Shown here one piece after another: positions 1 to 8,877 of a DNA stretch of 64,000 bases; positions within the stretch are counted from its first letter, which is position 1; the number at the start of each line of letters is the position of its first letter. The notes under the pieces were generated by a model. The model did not search any database, was not told the DNA's origin, and saw only the letters and a list, made by a program, of their open reading frames with translations. The position numbers were made by a program, and so were the translations under genes. This stretch comes from Hymenobacter sp. BRD128 (GTDB lineage: Bacteria; Bacteroidota; Bacteroidia; Cytophagales; Hymenobacteraceae): contig NZ_CP053908.1 of the NCBI RefSeq assembly GCF_013256625.1, positions 744,001 through 808,000 of the forward strand, given 5' to 3'.

Positions 1-195
1 AACGCCTGCGAGATGGGCATCGACGTGAAGCAGTATGCCCAGTGCGGCGCGCCCATTGTGCGGGCGGCCTGCGTGGGTTGCGGCCTCTGCGCCACGGCTT
101 GCCCCCGCGGCGTGCTCAACCTGGAGAATGGCCCGCGGGCAGGCCGGCTGGCCGGCTCCGCCTTTATCCACGCCGATTCGCTGCGAATTTTGTAG
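1..195 (+). CDS. 4Fe-4S binding protein, C-terminal fragment
   Basis: Only the last 64 codons are inside the window; the gene begins upstream. The visible part reads through a cysteine cluster beginning NACEMGID, then a second cluster CVGCGLCATACP near its middle. This is the C-x2-C-x2-C-x3-CP signature of a ferredoxin-type 4Fe-4S site, with a lone Cys further upstream (QYAQCG) that would complete the preceding cluster. The arrangement resembles the cytoplasmic tail of NapH/YccM-like membrane polyferredoxins, but the membrane part is not visible, so that subfamily is inferred. It ends 78 bases before the next gene on the same strand. An electron-transfer role is well supported; the partner is unknown. 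Confidence 0.75.
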   Translation, partial: NACEMGIDVKQYAQCGAPIVRAACVGCGLCATACPRGVLNLENGPRAGRLAGSAFIHADSLRIL

Positions 196-273
196 CGCAG
201 GCTGCTCCCGCGAAGCAAAAAGCACGTCGTCGGCCGCCGCTAGCCGCCGGGTATTTCCGTTTCCTGTTCAATA

Positions 274-1734
274 ATGCTTTTTCTCGAAACCGGGCTGGTC
301 GTTGTTTACCTGCTGTGCCTGGTGTTTATGCTTGGCTTTAGCCTCACGCAGTGGCAGCTTACCCGGCTGGCGCGCCGGGCCCGCCCCGTGCCCGCGCCGC
401 CCGCGCCCGCCACGTGGCCGCTGGTGACGGTGCAGCTCCCCGTGTACAACGAGCTGAATGTGGTTGCGCGCCTCATCGAGGCCGCCGCCGCCCTCGACTA
501 CCCGCCCGGTCGCCTGCGCATTCAGGTGCTCGACGACTCGACCGATGAGAGCGTGGCCCTGGCCGCCGCCCGCGTGGCGCACCACCGGGCGCTCGGAACG
601 GCTATTACCCACGTGCGCCGCCCCACCCGCCACGGCTACAAGGCCGGGGCCCTGGCCCACGGCCTGGCCGAAACCGACGGCGAGCTTATCGCCATTTTCG
701 ATGCCGACTTTCTGCCCGCGCCGGATTTTCTGCGGCGCGTCATCCCGTATTTCGACAGCCCCGACATCGGGATGGTGCAAACCCGCTGGGGCCACCTCAA
801 CGAAGACACTTCCCTGCTCACGCGCCTCCAGGCCTTCGGGCTGAACGCGCACTTTCTGGTGGAGCAGGTGGGCCGGCAGGCGGGGGGGCACTTTCTCAAT
901 TTCAACGGCACGGGCGGCGTGTGGCGGCGCACCTGCATTGCCGACGCCGGGGGCTGGCACGCCGATACGCTTACCGAAGACCTTGACCTGAGCTACCGCG
1001 CCCAGCTGCGCGGCTGGCGCTTTCGCTACCTGCCCCAGGTGGTGGCGCCGGCCGAGCTGCCGGCCCGCCTCGATGCCCTGCAGTCGCAGCAGCACCGCTG
1101 GAACAAGGGTGCCGCCGAAACCGCCCGCAAGCACCTCGGCCACGTGTGGCGCGCCCCGGCCTTGTCCGTGGCTACCAAGCTGCATGCCACGTTTCACCTG
1201 CTCAATAGTACCGTGTTTGCCGTTATCCTGGTAATGGCGCTGCTGAGCGTGCCGCTGGTAGCGGTGCGGGCTCACCAGGCTGCGTTCGAGCCCGCTTTCG
1301 AGCTTGCCGCCGGGTTTGTGCTTTTGCTGCTGCCCTTGGTTTATTATTACTACACCGCCTGGCAGCGGGCGGGGCCGCCCGCCGGCCGCTGGTTCGGGCC
1401 CACGCTCGGGCTCTTTTTGGCCTTGTCGATGGGCCTGGCGCTGCGCAACGCCCGGGCGGTGCTGCTGGGCTTTCTGCGCCGGGCCTCGCCTTTCGTGCGC
1501 ACCCCCAAGCTGGGGGCCGGGCACGTGCCCGCGCGGCCCGCTCACCGCTACCACCCGCGCGAAGCTAGCCAGCTCCCCCTGGCCGAGGGCGTGCTGACGC
1601 TGTATTTTCTGGCGGGGTTAACGGCCGGGGTTTATTACGGCCGCTATGGCCTGGTGCCGTTTCATGTACTGCTGGTAGTGGGCTTCGGCACGCTCACCGG
1701 CTATGCCCTGCGGCAGTGGCTAGCCAGCGACTAA
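274..1734 (+). CDS. Membrane glycosyltransferase, family 2 (cellulose-synthase-like)
   Basis: A processive-type GT-A glycosyltransferase of 486 residues. One N-terminal membrane helix (about residues 5-25) precedes the catalytic domain, and several helices follow from about residue 300 to the end. Visible motifs are LPVYNE (55-60), DDSTD (87-91), the metal-binding DAD (143-145), TED (235-237, catalytic base region) and QQHRW (273-277), the Q-x-x-R-W signature of cellulose/hyaluronan synthase relatives. It would transfer sugar from a nucleotide sugar to a lipid or polymer on the cytoplasmic face. The substrate cannot be read from sequence. It may be a neighbour rather than a member of the arsenosugar locus that starts downstream. 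Confidence 0.85.
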   Translation: MLFLETGLVVVYLLCLVFMLGFSLTQWQLTRLARRARPVPAPPAPATWPLVTVQLPVYNELNVVARLIEAAAALDYPPGRLRIQVLDDSTDESVALAAARVAHHRALGTAITHVRRPTRHGYKAGALAHGLAETDGELIAIFDADFLPAPDFLRRVIPYFDSPDIGMVQTRWGHLNEDTSLLTRLQAFGLNAHFLVEQVGRQAGGHFLNFNGTGGVWRRTCIADAGGWHADTLTEDLDLSYRAQLRGWRFRYLPQVVAPAELPARLDALQSQQHRWNKGAAETARKHLGHVWRAPALSVATKLHATFHLLNSTVFAVILVMALLSVPLVAVRAHQAAFEPAFELAAGFVLLLLPLVYYYYTAWQRAGPPAGRWFGPTLGLFLALSMGLALRNARAVLLGFLRRASPFVRTPKLGAGHVPARPAHRYHPREASQLPLAEGVLTLYFLAGLTAGVYYGRYGLVPFHVLLVVGFGTLTGYALRQWLASD

Positions 1735-1879
1735 GGCGTGCCGGTCCTGCTGAACGCTACCCGGCTGCGCCCCCGTAGCTTAGGCGGCTGGCCGGGGCGT
1801 CTCCGCACTACGTAGCGAGCGAAGTGGCCGCCCGGCTAGCCTGGCTCGCCAAGTAGTTTTATTTTTTCAGCAATCACCT

Positions 1880-2401
1880 ATGAAACGGTTTTTCCTTGGG
1901 CTGGGGGTGCTGGCGCTGGTAGGGCTGGTAGTCTGCCTGCGCCGCAAACCCGCCGCACCCTCCACCACCAACGGCCTCTACTCGGCCATGCTGCGGGGGC
2001 TGCTCCACGAGTCGGTGCCTTTTGTGAGCGTGGCCCAGCTGCGGCACGCGCCGGCCCCCGTTCTCCTGGACACCCGCGAGGCCCCGGAGTTTGCCGTTAG
2101 CCATTTGCGCGGGGCGCGGCTGGTGGGTTACACTGCCTTCTCGCTGGCCGAAGTGCACGATTTGCCCAAGGATACGCCCATCGTGGTGTACTGCTCGGTA
2201 GGGGCGCGCAGCGAAAAAATCGGCGCCCAGCTCAAGCAGGCTGGTTTTACCAACGTGCGCAACCTTTTCGGCGGCCTCTTCGAGTGGGTCAACGAGGGCC
2301 AGCCGGTTTATACGGGCGCCAATCAACCCACCGCGCGGGTGCACGCCTACTCGCCTGCCTGGGGCATCTGGCTGCAGCGCGGCCAGAAAGTGTATCAGTA
2401 G
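1880..2401 (+). CDS. Membrane-anchored rhodanese-like domain protein
   Basis: A 173-residue protein with one N-terminal membrane helix (about residues 4-20) followed by a single rhodanese domain. The active-site loop is CSVGARS with Cys at residue 105, and the CDC25/rhodanese-type LLDTREAPEF motif lies near residue 62-71. Such domains bind persulfide or transfer sulfur to thiols; with a membrane anchor the domain probably faces the periplasm. It is convergent with the next gene. Rhodaneses often accompany arsenic loci, so a supporting role in thiol or arsenic chemistry is possible but is inference from position only. Confidence 0.85.
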   Translation: MKRFFLGLGVLALVGLVVCLRRKPAAPSTTNGLYSAMLRGLLHESVPFVSVAQLRHAPAPVLLDTREAPEFAVSHLRGARLVGYTAFSLAEVHDLPKDTPIVVYCSVGARSEKIGAQLKQAGFTNVRNLFGGLFEWVNEGQPVYTGANQPTARVHAYSPAWGIWLQRGQKVYQ

Positions 2402-2440
2402 TGCACTGCGAGTCGGCAAAACCCTGGTTAGCCCGAGCCC

Positions 2441-2464
2441 AGGCGAGCAGCTGCGCAGCTCGCC
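2441..2464. terminator. Candidate bidirectional hairpin between convergent genes
   Basis: Arms AGGCGAGC and GCTCGCCT enclose a short GC-rich loop in the 101-base gap between the rhodanese gene and the convergent DUF6134-like gene. There is no clear T tract on either side, so termination is plausible from position but not proven. Confidence 0.4.
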
Positions 2465-2502
2465 TGCTACCCCTAGCCTCTAGCACTGGGCCGGCCGCCC
2501 CG

Positions 2503-3114
2503 CTAGGGTAGCAGGCGGATGATAAAGTTCTTCAGCGGGTTTTTCTTGATAATCGTAACCAGCTGGCCGTTGGTGTAGTGGTACTCATCTTCGCGGCCGT
2601 CGCGCTCCGCCTGGTACGTGCCGGGCTGGCCCTTGGTCAGGGCAAAGTAGTCACCGAAGTATTCGGCAAAGGCCCGGGCCTGCCCCGCCGGTGGCTCACC
2701 AAAAAACATATTGGTTACCGCGTAGCGAATGGGCTGCGTCTCGGTAGCCTTGTAGTGGTGCTTGTACTGGTCGGCCACGATGTCGTAGTGGTCGCCCTTC
2801 CACTCGGCCTTCGAGGCAAAGTCGCCCTGGTTGGTGTGCGCCTCCACCGTCGAGAGCAGCAGCTGGCCGTTGCGAAAATGGTTGGTTACCTGATAGTAAA
2901 TCTTGAGGTGGTAAAACAGAAAGTTCACTTTCACGTCGCTCACCAGCGAGTACACCTGGTCGGGCCCCACCGGGGCCTGCCGCGTGGCCGTCATCGTGCC
3001 CACCCGAATGCCCGCTACCTCGATGCCATAGCGCCGCACGTCGGCCCCGACGGGCCGGGTGGCCACGGCCGGCGCTGGCGGGGCACTAAGAAAAAGCAGG
3101 GTGAGTAACACCAT
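2503..3114 (-). CDS. Secreted DUF6134-like protein of unknown function
   Basis: A 203-residue protein with a cleavable-looking signal peptide (about residues 1-18, ending APAVA). The rest is a beta-rich domain with regularly spaced aromatic residues (RRYGIEVAGIRVGTM, KIYYQVTNHF, EDEYHYTNGQLV). This pattern resembles the small periplasmic families DUF6134 and DUF3108, seen mainly in Bacteroidota. I recognise no catalytic motif. It lies downstream of arsM on the same strand, separated by a perfect hairpin, so it is probably expressed separately. The family assignment is from memory of the pattern. Confidence 0.6.
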   Translation of the reverse strand: MVLLTLLFLSAPPAPAVATRPVGADVRRYGIEVAGIRVGTMTATRQAPVGPDQVYSLVSDVKVNFLFYHLKIYYQVTNHFRNGQLLLSTVEAHTNQGDFASKAEWKGDHYDIVADQYKHHYKATETQPIRYAVTNMFFGEPPAGQARAFAEYFGDYFALTKGQPGTYQAERDGREDEYHYTNGQLVTIIKKNPLKNFIIRLLP

Positions 3115-3136
3115 TAGTTACTAAGCATTAAACGAA

Positions 3137-3173
3137 AGAACGTCATGCTGACCGCCGGGAAGCATGACGTTCT
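3137..3173. terminator. Perfect 13-bp inverted repeat, likely terminator of arsM
   Basis: Arms AGAACGTCATGCT (3137-3149) and AGCATGACGTTCT (3161-3173) pair perfectly around an 11-base loop. Read leftwards, the direction of arsM, the right-hand continuation is T-rich. The same arm sequence recurs at 18222 and, with changed inner bases, at 18682, so it belongs to a dispersed terminator-like repeat family. Confidence 0.7.
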
Positions 3174-3198
3174 TTGTGCAGAGGATTAGGCTAGCCGC

Positions 3199-4167
3199 TT
3201 AGCAGCAGCCCCCGCCATCGTAGTGGTAGGTAGAAGGCGAGATAAACAGGTCGTCGCGGCCCAGCGCCGCCAGGGCTCCGGCAGTTTTGTCGCACACGGC
3301 CAGGGGCTGGTTTTGCAGCAGCACGTGGCCCTTGTGGTCGTCAAAATACTCTTCTTGGCCATAGTAGATAGCGGTGCGACCCGTAAAGATGCACGGGCCA
3401 TCGGCCGGCATGGGGTCTTTAATGGCGCACACCTCTACGCTCTCGATATAAATCAGCTCATCAGTGGCGTAGTGCTGGGGCGAGAGCACGCGGTAGGCGC
3501 GCCGGGCGCGCACTTCCACGGTGCCGAAGCCTACTTCGGTAATCATATTCAGGTACTCTTGCAGGGGCAGCGAGCCGGTGAGGCACAGGGCGCGCAGGCG
3601 CTCATCGGCGCGCAGCTCGTCGCTCATGGGCTGCTCGCAGGTGGGGTCCGACATCACGAGGCGGCCGTGGGGCTTGAGTACGCGGTACGTCTCCTGCAGG
3701 GCGCGGCGCAGGTCGTCGAGCTTGAAGATGTTGAACAGGCAGTTTTGGGCCGCCACGTCCACGCTCTCGTCGGCCACGGGCAGGTGCAGGGCATCGCCGG
3801 CGCGCAAATCAATAAACTCACTCCGGAACCAGTCATTCTGCTCTTCGGCCGTTTGCATGTTGGCGCGCGAGGCATCGAGCATTTCGCTCACCACATCCAC
3901 GCCAATCACTGCCCCCGGGCGGCGGCTGAAATACGCAAACTGCAGCAGCTCCATGCCCCCGCCCACGCCCACGTAGAGCACGGTGGGCGAGTTGGTCAGG
4001 TCGCGCGGGTTCACGGTACTGCCGCAGCCGTAGTTCATGCTCAGCATGCGCTGCGGAATGCTCAGGCCGGGCAACTGCCAGACGGGGTTAGTGGTGCAGC
4101 AGAGGCCCACCTGGGGCTCCTGGGCCGCCTGGCGGTACACGTCGGCGGTTGTTTCGAGGTAACTCAT
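3199..4167 (-). CDS. arsM: Arsenite methyltransferase ArsM, arsenosugar type
   Basis: SAM-dependent methyltransferase of 322 residues. The SAM-binding glycine loop is GVGGG at residues 67-71, followed by the acidic GVDVV strand. Cysteines that could bind As(III) are the pair at 23-24, Cys48, a Cys in the TCEQP segment and one in the C-terminal PCIFTG segment. The protein ends in GGGCC (318-322). The long C-terminal extension with DDHKGHVLL and STYHYDGGGCC is characteristic of the ArsM version found with ArsS in arsenosugar loci. The known reaction is stepwise methylation of arsenite to dimethylarsenite, the substrate of ArsS. It is read leftwards behind the DUF547 gene with a 42-base gap, probably as one operon. 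Confidence 0.92.
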   Translation of the reverse strand: MSYLETTADVYRQAAQEPQVGLCCTTNPVWQLPGLSIPQRMLSMNYGCGSTVNPRDLTNSPTVLYVGVGGGMELLQFAYFSRRPGAVIGVDVVSEMLDASRANMQTAEEQNDWFRSEFIDLRAGDALHLPVADESVDVAAQNCLFNIFKLDDLRRALQETYRVLKPHGRLVMSDPTCEQPMSDELRADERLRALCLTGSLPLQEYLNMITEVGFGTVEVRARRAYRVLSPQHYATDELIYIESVEVCAIKDPMPADGPCIFTGRTAIYYGQEEYFDDHKGHVLLQNQPLAVCDKTAGALAALGRDDLFISPSTYHYDGGGCC

Positions 4168-4209
4168 GAAGGGGGGCGAAGAAATGTATTGTGAAGCTAA
4201 GCCGGGTGC

Positions 4210-5022
4210 CTACTGTTTGTTCAGATTCCAGTTGTAATCCAGGTAGGTAATCTTGGTGTTGGCGTCGATTTTGGTGGCAGAGTAGCGGTTCACCCACTTC
4301 ACCACCGACTGCCCGTTCTTTTCCCAATCGCCCTTGTACCAGTCAAAATACTTCGAGAGCTGGGCGTCCGGCTTACTGATTTTATTTTTGGCCGGGTTAT
4401 TTAAAAAGTCGTGGCCTTGGTCATCCAGCTGCTTTTCCAGCTGTGCGGCGGTGTAGGCCTCATTGCGCAGGCGGGGGCAGGAAATGGAGGCGCACACCAG
4501 GGTAAAATGGATGCGCGGGTCGTCAAACTTCTTGCGCAGGATGCCGTGCTCGATGTTGTCGAGGCTCATTTTTTCGCCCCCAATGCTGAAAAATTTAGCC
4601 GCCCAGGGCGTGGTCACGAATGGAATCTTGATTTTCGAGCCAATGTCCTTGATGCTCTGCACCGGGTAGTGGTCGAGGATGAGGCGGATGGTGTAGGCGT
4701 TGTAAGCGTTTATCCAGTAGGCCATCTGGTCGGCCTTGCTCCAGTTGGCGGCCGGCGGGTTCTTGCTCAGCAGGGCCAGGTACTGATTAAAAGCCGCTTC
4801 GTCGGCCTTAAAGCCCACGTAACTGACCAGTCCCTGCGCGGTAACGTGCTTTTTGAGCAGCTTGTCGAACGCACCGTGGTCGACGGGCGTGCTGGCGGCG
4901 GCAGCGGTGTAGGCCGGGGTGGGCACGGGGTTCAGGCGGGGCCCCACCACGGCCACGGCGGTCAGCGTGCCGGCGGCTAGCGTCAGGGCGGCCAGGGTCG
5001 AGGTTTTCATGAGCTTGTTCAT
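4210..5022 (-). CDS. Secreted DUF547 domain protein
   Basis: 270 residues with a signal peptide (hydrophobic stretch about residues 9-27) and a DUF547 domain. Recognisable family motifs are WINAYNAYT, DNIEHGILR and CASISCPRLRNEAY, which together carry the conserved His and Cys of the family. The fold is related to papain-like or transglutaminase-like proteins, but the biochemical activity is not known to me. DUF547 genes recur next to arsM/arsS in arsenosugar clusters, and this one appears to lead the minus-strand operon. A 99-base region divides it from the divergent plus-strand operon and probably holds both promoters. Confidence 0.85.
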   Translation of the reverse strand: MNKLMKTSTLAALTLAAGTLTAVAVVGPRLNPVPTPAYTAAAASTPVDHGAFDKLLKKHVTAQGLVSYVGFKADEAAFNQYLALLSKNPPAANWSKADQMAYWINAYNAYTIRLILDHYPVQSIKDIGSKIKIPFVTTPWAAKFFSIGGEKMSLDNIEHGILRKKFDDPRIHFTLVCASISCPRLRNEAYTAAQLEKQLDDQGHDFLNNPAKNKISKPDAQLSKYFDWYKGDWEKNGQSVVKWVNRYSATKIDANTKITYLDYNWNLNKQ

Positions 5023-5121
5023 CGGAAGGTATCTACGGCAAACGGGGGTAGCAAAGATTGCCGGCCGGCAATCCTTCTGCCGCAGCTATTTCGTAGACTT
5101 CGGAAATTTGTTCAGCTTCCC

Positions 5122-6216
5122 ATGCCCCTAGTCACCGTGCTGCTGAGCTTTGCCGGGCTAGCCCCTGCCGATACGGTGCTCCCTAAACGCCTGGCCCTGA
5201 TTCCGGTACCCATCGTGTACTACACGCCCGAAACCCGGCTAGCCTACGGCGGGGCGGCCACGGCCACGATTCGCTTTCGGCGCGACGATGGCTTTGCGGC
5301 CGCTCGCCCTTCGCAATTCACGCTGGCCTTGGCCTACACCCAGAACCACCAGCTGCTGCTGTACCTGCCTTTCCAGGCCTTTTACGACCACAACCGCTAC
5401 TATGCCTACGGCGAGGCGGGCTACTATCGCTACAACTATTATTTCTACGGCCTGGGGCAGCAGCAGTTGCCGCGCGAGCTGTACGGCGTAAATTTTCCGC
5501 GGGTACGGGTCAATGCTTTCCGGCGCGTGGGCGCTGGCCTGGGGCGGGGCCGGCTCTACGCCGGCCTGCGCTACCAGTACGAAGATTACCGCATAAGCAG
5601 CGTAGCGGCGGGCGGGCTGCTGGCGGGCGGCACGGTGGCGGGCGGCCGGGGCAGCCGCCTCACGGGCGGCGGGCTGGGCCTGTTCTACGACGCGCGCGAC
5701 AACGTATTCTTTCCCCGCAAGGGAGTAGTGGCCGACCTGAGCTACTTCATCCGGAACCGGGCAGCGGGCGCGGGCCCGGCCGGCGAAACGACGCGCTTCG
5801 ACCGGTACGTGGCCGATGTGTCGGAATACCATTCCTTGGGTCAGCACGCCGTGCTGGCCGTCAACTATTTCGCTAGCTTTGTCGTGGGCACGGCGCCGTT
5901 TAATGCGCTTTCGCTGCTGGGCGGCTCGCGGCGGCTGCGCGGCTACTACGAGGGCCGCTACCGCGACCAAAACGCAACGCTAATCCAAGCTGAGGTGCGC
6001 CTGGACGTCTACAAGCGGCTCGGGGCCGTGGTGTTCGGCGGCGTGGGTACGCTCGGCGATGACCAGACCCCGCTGCGCCTGCGGGACCCAAAAGGGGCGT
6101 GCGGGGCCGGCCTGCGCTTCACGGCCAACCGGCGCGACCACCTCAACGTGCGGCTCGACTATGGCGTGGGGCAGCAGTCGAGCGGCTTTTATTTGACTGT
6201 AGGAGAGGCTTTTTAA
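5122..6216 (+). CDS. BamA/TamA (Omp85/D15) family outer-membrane barrel
   Basis: 364 residues with a short hydrophobic N-terminus and then alternating amphipathic strands rich in Tyr, Arg and Gly, as in a 16-stranded Omp85 barrel. No POTRA domains are present because the barrel begins almost directly after the signal. A surface-antigen D15 pattern is visible in the second half (LLGGSRRLRGYYEGRYRDQN, the family RGY/VRGF-type loop). The protein ends in Phe, as expected for an outer-membrane protein. It heads the plus-strand arsenosugar operon, which suggests a pore or surface-export role, but no substrate can be assigned. Confidence 0.8.
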   Translation: MPLVTVLLSFAGLAPADTVLPKRLALIPVPIVYYTPETRLAYGGAATATIRFRRDDGFAAARPSQFTLALAYTQNHQLLLYLPFQAFYDHNRYYAYGEAGYYRYNYYFYGLGQQQLPRELYGVNFPRVRVNAFRRVGAGLGRGRLYAGLRYQYEDYRISSVAAGGLLAGGTVAGGRGSRLTGGGLGLFYDARDNVFFPRKGVVADLSYFIRNRAAGAGPAGETTRFDRYVADVSEYHSLGQHAVLAVNYFASFVVGTAPFNALSLLGGSRRLRGYYEGRYRDQNATLIQAEVRLDVYKRLGAVVFGGVGTLGDDQTPLRLRDPKGACGAGLRFTANRRDHLNVRLDYGVGQQSSGFYLTVGEAF

Positions 6217-6290
6217 TCTGGTTAGCATTGGCTTTAGCACCGTCTTTGGCAATTAAGCCGGAAGTTGCAGTCCCGTAGCAGTTTTGCCCC

Positions 6291-6980
6291 ATGCTCAGCG
6301 TCATCATCCCTACGTATAATGAAGCGGCCAACATCGGCCGGCTGGTGGCCGACTTGCGCCGCCACGCGCCGCCCCAGGCCATCGAAATTCTGGTAGTAGA
6401 CGCGCGCAGCCCCGATGGCACCGCCGCCGCGGCCCGCGCCGCCGGGGCCACCGTGCTCGACTCGCCCCGGCCCGGCCGCGCCGCCCAGATGAACTACGGG
6501 GCGCAGCAGGCCCAGGGCGAGGTGCTGTACTTTGTGCACGCCGACGTGGGCATTCACCCCGACTACGTCGCCACCATCCGGGCGGCCGTGGCCCGGGGCC
6601 ACGCGGCCGGCTGCTACCGCTTCCGGTTCGATTCCGAGCACCCGCTGCTGCGTATTAATAGCTACGGCACGCGCTTTAAAGGCATCATGAGCCGGGGCGG
6701 CGACCAGACGCTGTTTGTCACGCGGGCACTGTTCGAGCAGCTAGGAGGCTTCAACGAGCAGTTCGTCATTATGGAAGACTTCGAGATTATTCAGCGCATT
6801 CGGCGGGTGGCTAGCTTTCACATTGTGCCGCTCAATGTGGTGGTGTCGGCCCGCAAGTACGAAACCAATGGCTGGCTGCGCGTGCAGCTGGCCAACCTGA
6901 CGGCCTTCGCCATGTACTTCCTCAAGCTGCCGCCGCCCCGCATTGCCCGCACCTACAAGCTGCTGCTCAACTACCGCTAG
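6291..6980 (+). CDS. TIGR04283-type arsenosugar-associated glycosyltransferase
   Basis: A compact soluble GT-A family 2 glycosyltransferase of 229 residues. Motifs are SVIIPTYNEAANI at the N-terminus, VVDARSPDGT in the nucleotide-binding strand and the metal-binding HADVG (DxD equivalent HAD). GGFNEQFVIMEDFE is the acceptor/base region. The length, the ARS(S/P)DGT variant and the C-terminal RIARTYK segment fit the TIGR04283 group, which is named for its presence in arsenosugar loci. It would attach a sugar or glycerol-like group to the arseno-ribose intermediate; the exact acceptor is inferred from the pathway. The next gene starts four bases after its stop codon. Confidence 0.88.
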   Translation: MLSVIIPTYNEAANIGRLVADLRRHAPPQAIEILVVDARSPDGTAAAARAAGATVLDSPRPGRAAQMNYGAQQAQGEVLYFVHADVGIHPDYVATIRAAVARGHAAGCYRFRFDSEHPLLRINSYGTRFKGIMSRGGDQTLFVTRALFEQLGGFNEQFVIMEDFEIIQRIRRVASFHIVPLNVVVSARKYETNGWLRVQLANLTAFAMYFLKLPPPRIARTYKLLLNYR

Positions 6981-6983
6981 CCC

Positions 6984-8006
6984 ATGCTTCCTCGCGTGCT
7001 CGTGACCGGTGCCAACGGCTTTTTGGGTCGCCACCTCGTGGCCGAACTGCTGCACCGGGGCTACCCCGTGCGGGCGGTGGTGCGGTCCGGCCCGGGGCTA
7101 GCGACGGGCACTTCATCCCTGCCACCCTTGCAGACATTACCTATCGAGGTGTGTGAGCTGGACTTATCCCAAATAATGCGTAAAGAGGCCCTGGCCGATA
7201 CTATTAATGGCTGCGGGGCCATTATCCACGCCGCCGCGCTGGCGCAGGTGAATCCAGCCCGCAGCCGGGCCATTTGGGACACCAATATCCACGGCACCGA
7301 GCAGGCGCTGCGGCTAGCCCGCAAGGGAGGGGTAGAGCGTCTGGTGTACGTGGGCACAGCCAATGTCTTCGGCTTTGGCACCAAAGCCCGGCCCGGTGAC
7401 GAGACCCGGCCCTACGCCGGCCGCCGCTACGGCCTTGCCTACATAGATAGCAAGCGCGCCGCTACCGACCGCGTGCTAGGCGCCGTAGCCCGCGAGCAGC
7501 TGCCCGCCGTGCTGGTACATCCCACTTTCATGCTAGGCCCCGGCGATGCCAAGCCTACCTCGGGCGCCCTGCTGCTGGAGCTGCACCGCGGCGTCCTGCC
7601 TGGCTACCCGCTAGGGGGTAAAAATTACGTGCACGTGCACGATGTGGCTGTGGCTACCGTCAATGCCCTCACACAGGGCCGCGTGGGCGAATCGTACATT
7701 CTGGGCAGCGAGAACTTGAGTTACCAGGAAGTCTTTACCCTCATCGCCAAGGTGCTGGGCGTATCACCGCCCCGCTGGCCGGTGCCGCCGCCGCTGGCCA
7801 ACTTTTACGGCGCGGTGTGCGACCTCAAGGCCTTCTTCACCGGTCGGCCGGCCCAGGTAAATTCGGCGATGGTGGCCGTGGCGAACGATGGCCACTACTT
7901 TACCCCGCAGAAAGCCCGCCGCGAATTGTCGCTTCCCCAAACATCCATCAAACAAGCCGTGGCCGAGGCCTTCGACTGGTTTACCACCCACGGCTATGTC
8001 CAGTAA
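6984..8006 (+). CDS. NAD-dependent epimerase/dehydratase (extended SDR)
   Basis: 340 residues. The Rossmann nucleotide-binding motif TGANGFLG is at residues 8-15, the catalytic Y-x-x-x-K is in YIDSK near residue 153, and a substrate HPTFMLGPGD segment follows. These are the marks of extended short-chain dehydrogenases that act on nucleotide sugars or related polyols. Its position between the glycosyltransferase and an SDR suggests it remodels the ribose or aglycone of the arsenosugar. Its last 11 bases overlap the next gene, indicating translational coupling. The precise reaction is unknown. Confidence 0.85.
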   Translation: MLPRVLVTGANGFLGRHLVAELLHRGYPVRAVVRSGPGLATGTSSLPPLQTLPIEVCELDLSQIMRKEALADTINGCGAIIHAAALAQVNPARSRAIWDTNIHGTEQALRLARKGGVERLVYVGTANVFGFGTKARPGDETRPYAGRRYGLAYIDSKRAATDRVLGAVAREQLPAVLVHPTFMLGPGDAKPTSGALLLELHRGVLPGYPLGGKNYVHVHDVAVATVNALTQGRVGESYILGSENLSYQEVFTLIAKVLGVSPPRWPVPPPLANFYGAVCDLKAFFTGRPAQVNSAMVAVANDGHYFTPQKARRELSLPQTSIKQAVAEAFDWFTTHGYVQ

Positions 8007-8823
8007 CCCCAGCGGCCCGCTCACGGGCCAAGTCGCCTTGATTACGGGGTCCGAGTCGGGCATCGGCCGCGAAACAGCCCGCGCCTTTTGCCAGCAGGGT
8101 GCGGCCGTGGTGCTCAACGGCCGCCAGGCCGAGCGCCTGGAGCACACCCGCCAGGCCCTCGCCGCCGAGGGCTTCCAGGTGGCCGCCTGCGTGGCCGACG
8201 TCACCGACTATGCCGCCTGCGAGCAGTTGGTGGCGGTGGCCATCGCCCGCTTCGGCCGGCTCGACATCCTGATTACCAACGCCAGCATTTCCATGCGCGC
8301 ATACTTTCTTGCTATGCAGCCCGAAGTATTTCGGCGGGTGCTCGATAGTAACGTGTACGGCTCGGTATATCCCCTCAAGGCGGCGCTGCCCCACCTGCTG
8401 CGGGCCCGGGGCAGCGTCACGTTTATCTCCTCCATCTCGGCCCTCAATGGCATGCCCAGCGGCTCGGCCTACTGCGCCGGCAAGGCCGCGCTGGCCAACC
8501 TGGCCCACACCCTGCGCCTGGAGCTGGCCGACACGGGCGTGCACTTCGGCGTAGTGCACATCGGCTTTACCCAGAACGACCCCGACAAGCGGGTGCTCGA
8601 CGCGCTGGGCCGGCCCGTGCCCATTGCGCACCGCCCGCCGCGCTGGCAAAAGTCGCAGGCGCAGGTAGCGGCCATTATTGTGCGCCACATCCGGCGGCGG
8701 CGGCGGCGCACCGTTATTTCGGCCCTGGGCCGCCTTATCCTGGTGGTGCATGCGCTGCTGCCCCGGCTCGGCGACTGGGTGGTGCTAACTTCCCAGCGCC
8801 GATTGCGCAACTTCTACGAGTAG
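7996..8823 (+). CDS. Short-chain dehydrogenase/reductase
   Basis: Classical SDR of 275 residues starting at the ATG inside the end of the epimerase gene (11-base overlap). TGSESGIG (17-24) binds the cofactor; the catalytic residues are Ser in FISSISA, Tyr159 and Lys163 (YCAGK). The structural NNAG motif is changed to NASIS. The C-terminal third has a basic stretch (RHIRRRRRRT) and a hydrophobic helix, so membrane association is possible. It would oxidise or reduce a hydroxyl or carbonyl group in the arsenosugar pathway, which is inferred from the operon. Confidence 0.85.
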   Translation: MSSNPSGPLTGQVALITGSESGIGRETARAFCQQGAAVVLNGRQAERLEHTRQALAAEGFQVAACVADVTDYAACEQLVAVAIARFGRLDILITNASISMRAYFLAMQPEVFRRVLDSNVYGSVYPLKAALPHLLRARGSVTFISSISALNGMPSGSAYCAGKAALANLAHTLRLELADTGVHFGVVHIGFTQNDPDKRVLDALGRPVPIAHRPPRWQKSQAQVAAIIVRHIRRRRRRTVISALGRLILVVHALLPRLGDWVVLTSQRRLRNFYE

Positions 8824-8877
8824 CCGGCCGGCAATCTGACTACCACTCTTTTTTCGTAATTTTTTTAAACCCTGCGC

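Noticed and set aside
268..1554. Long open minus-strand frame across the glycosyltransferase gene
   Set aside because: It is rich in Gly, Arg, His and Gln as expected from antisense of GC-rich code, and the plus strand has clear motifs.
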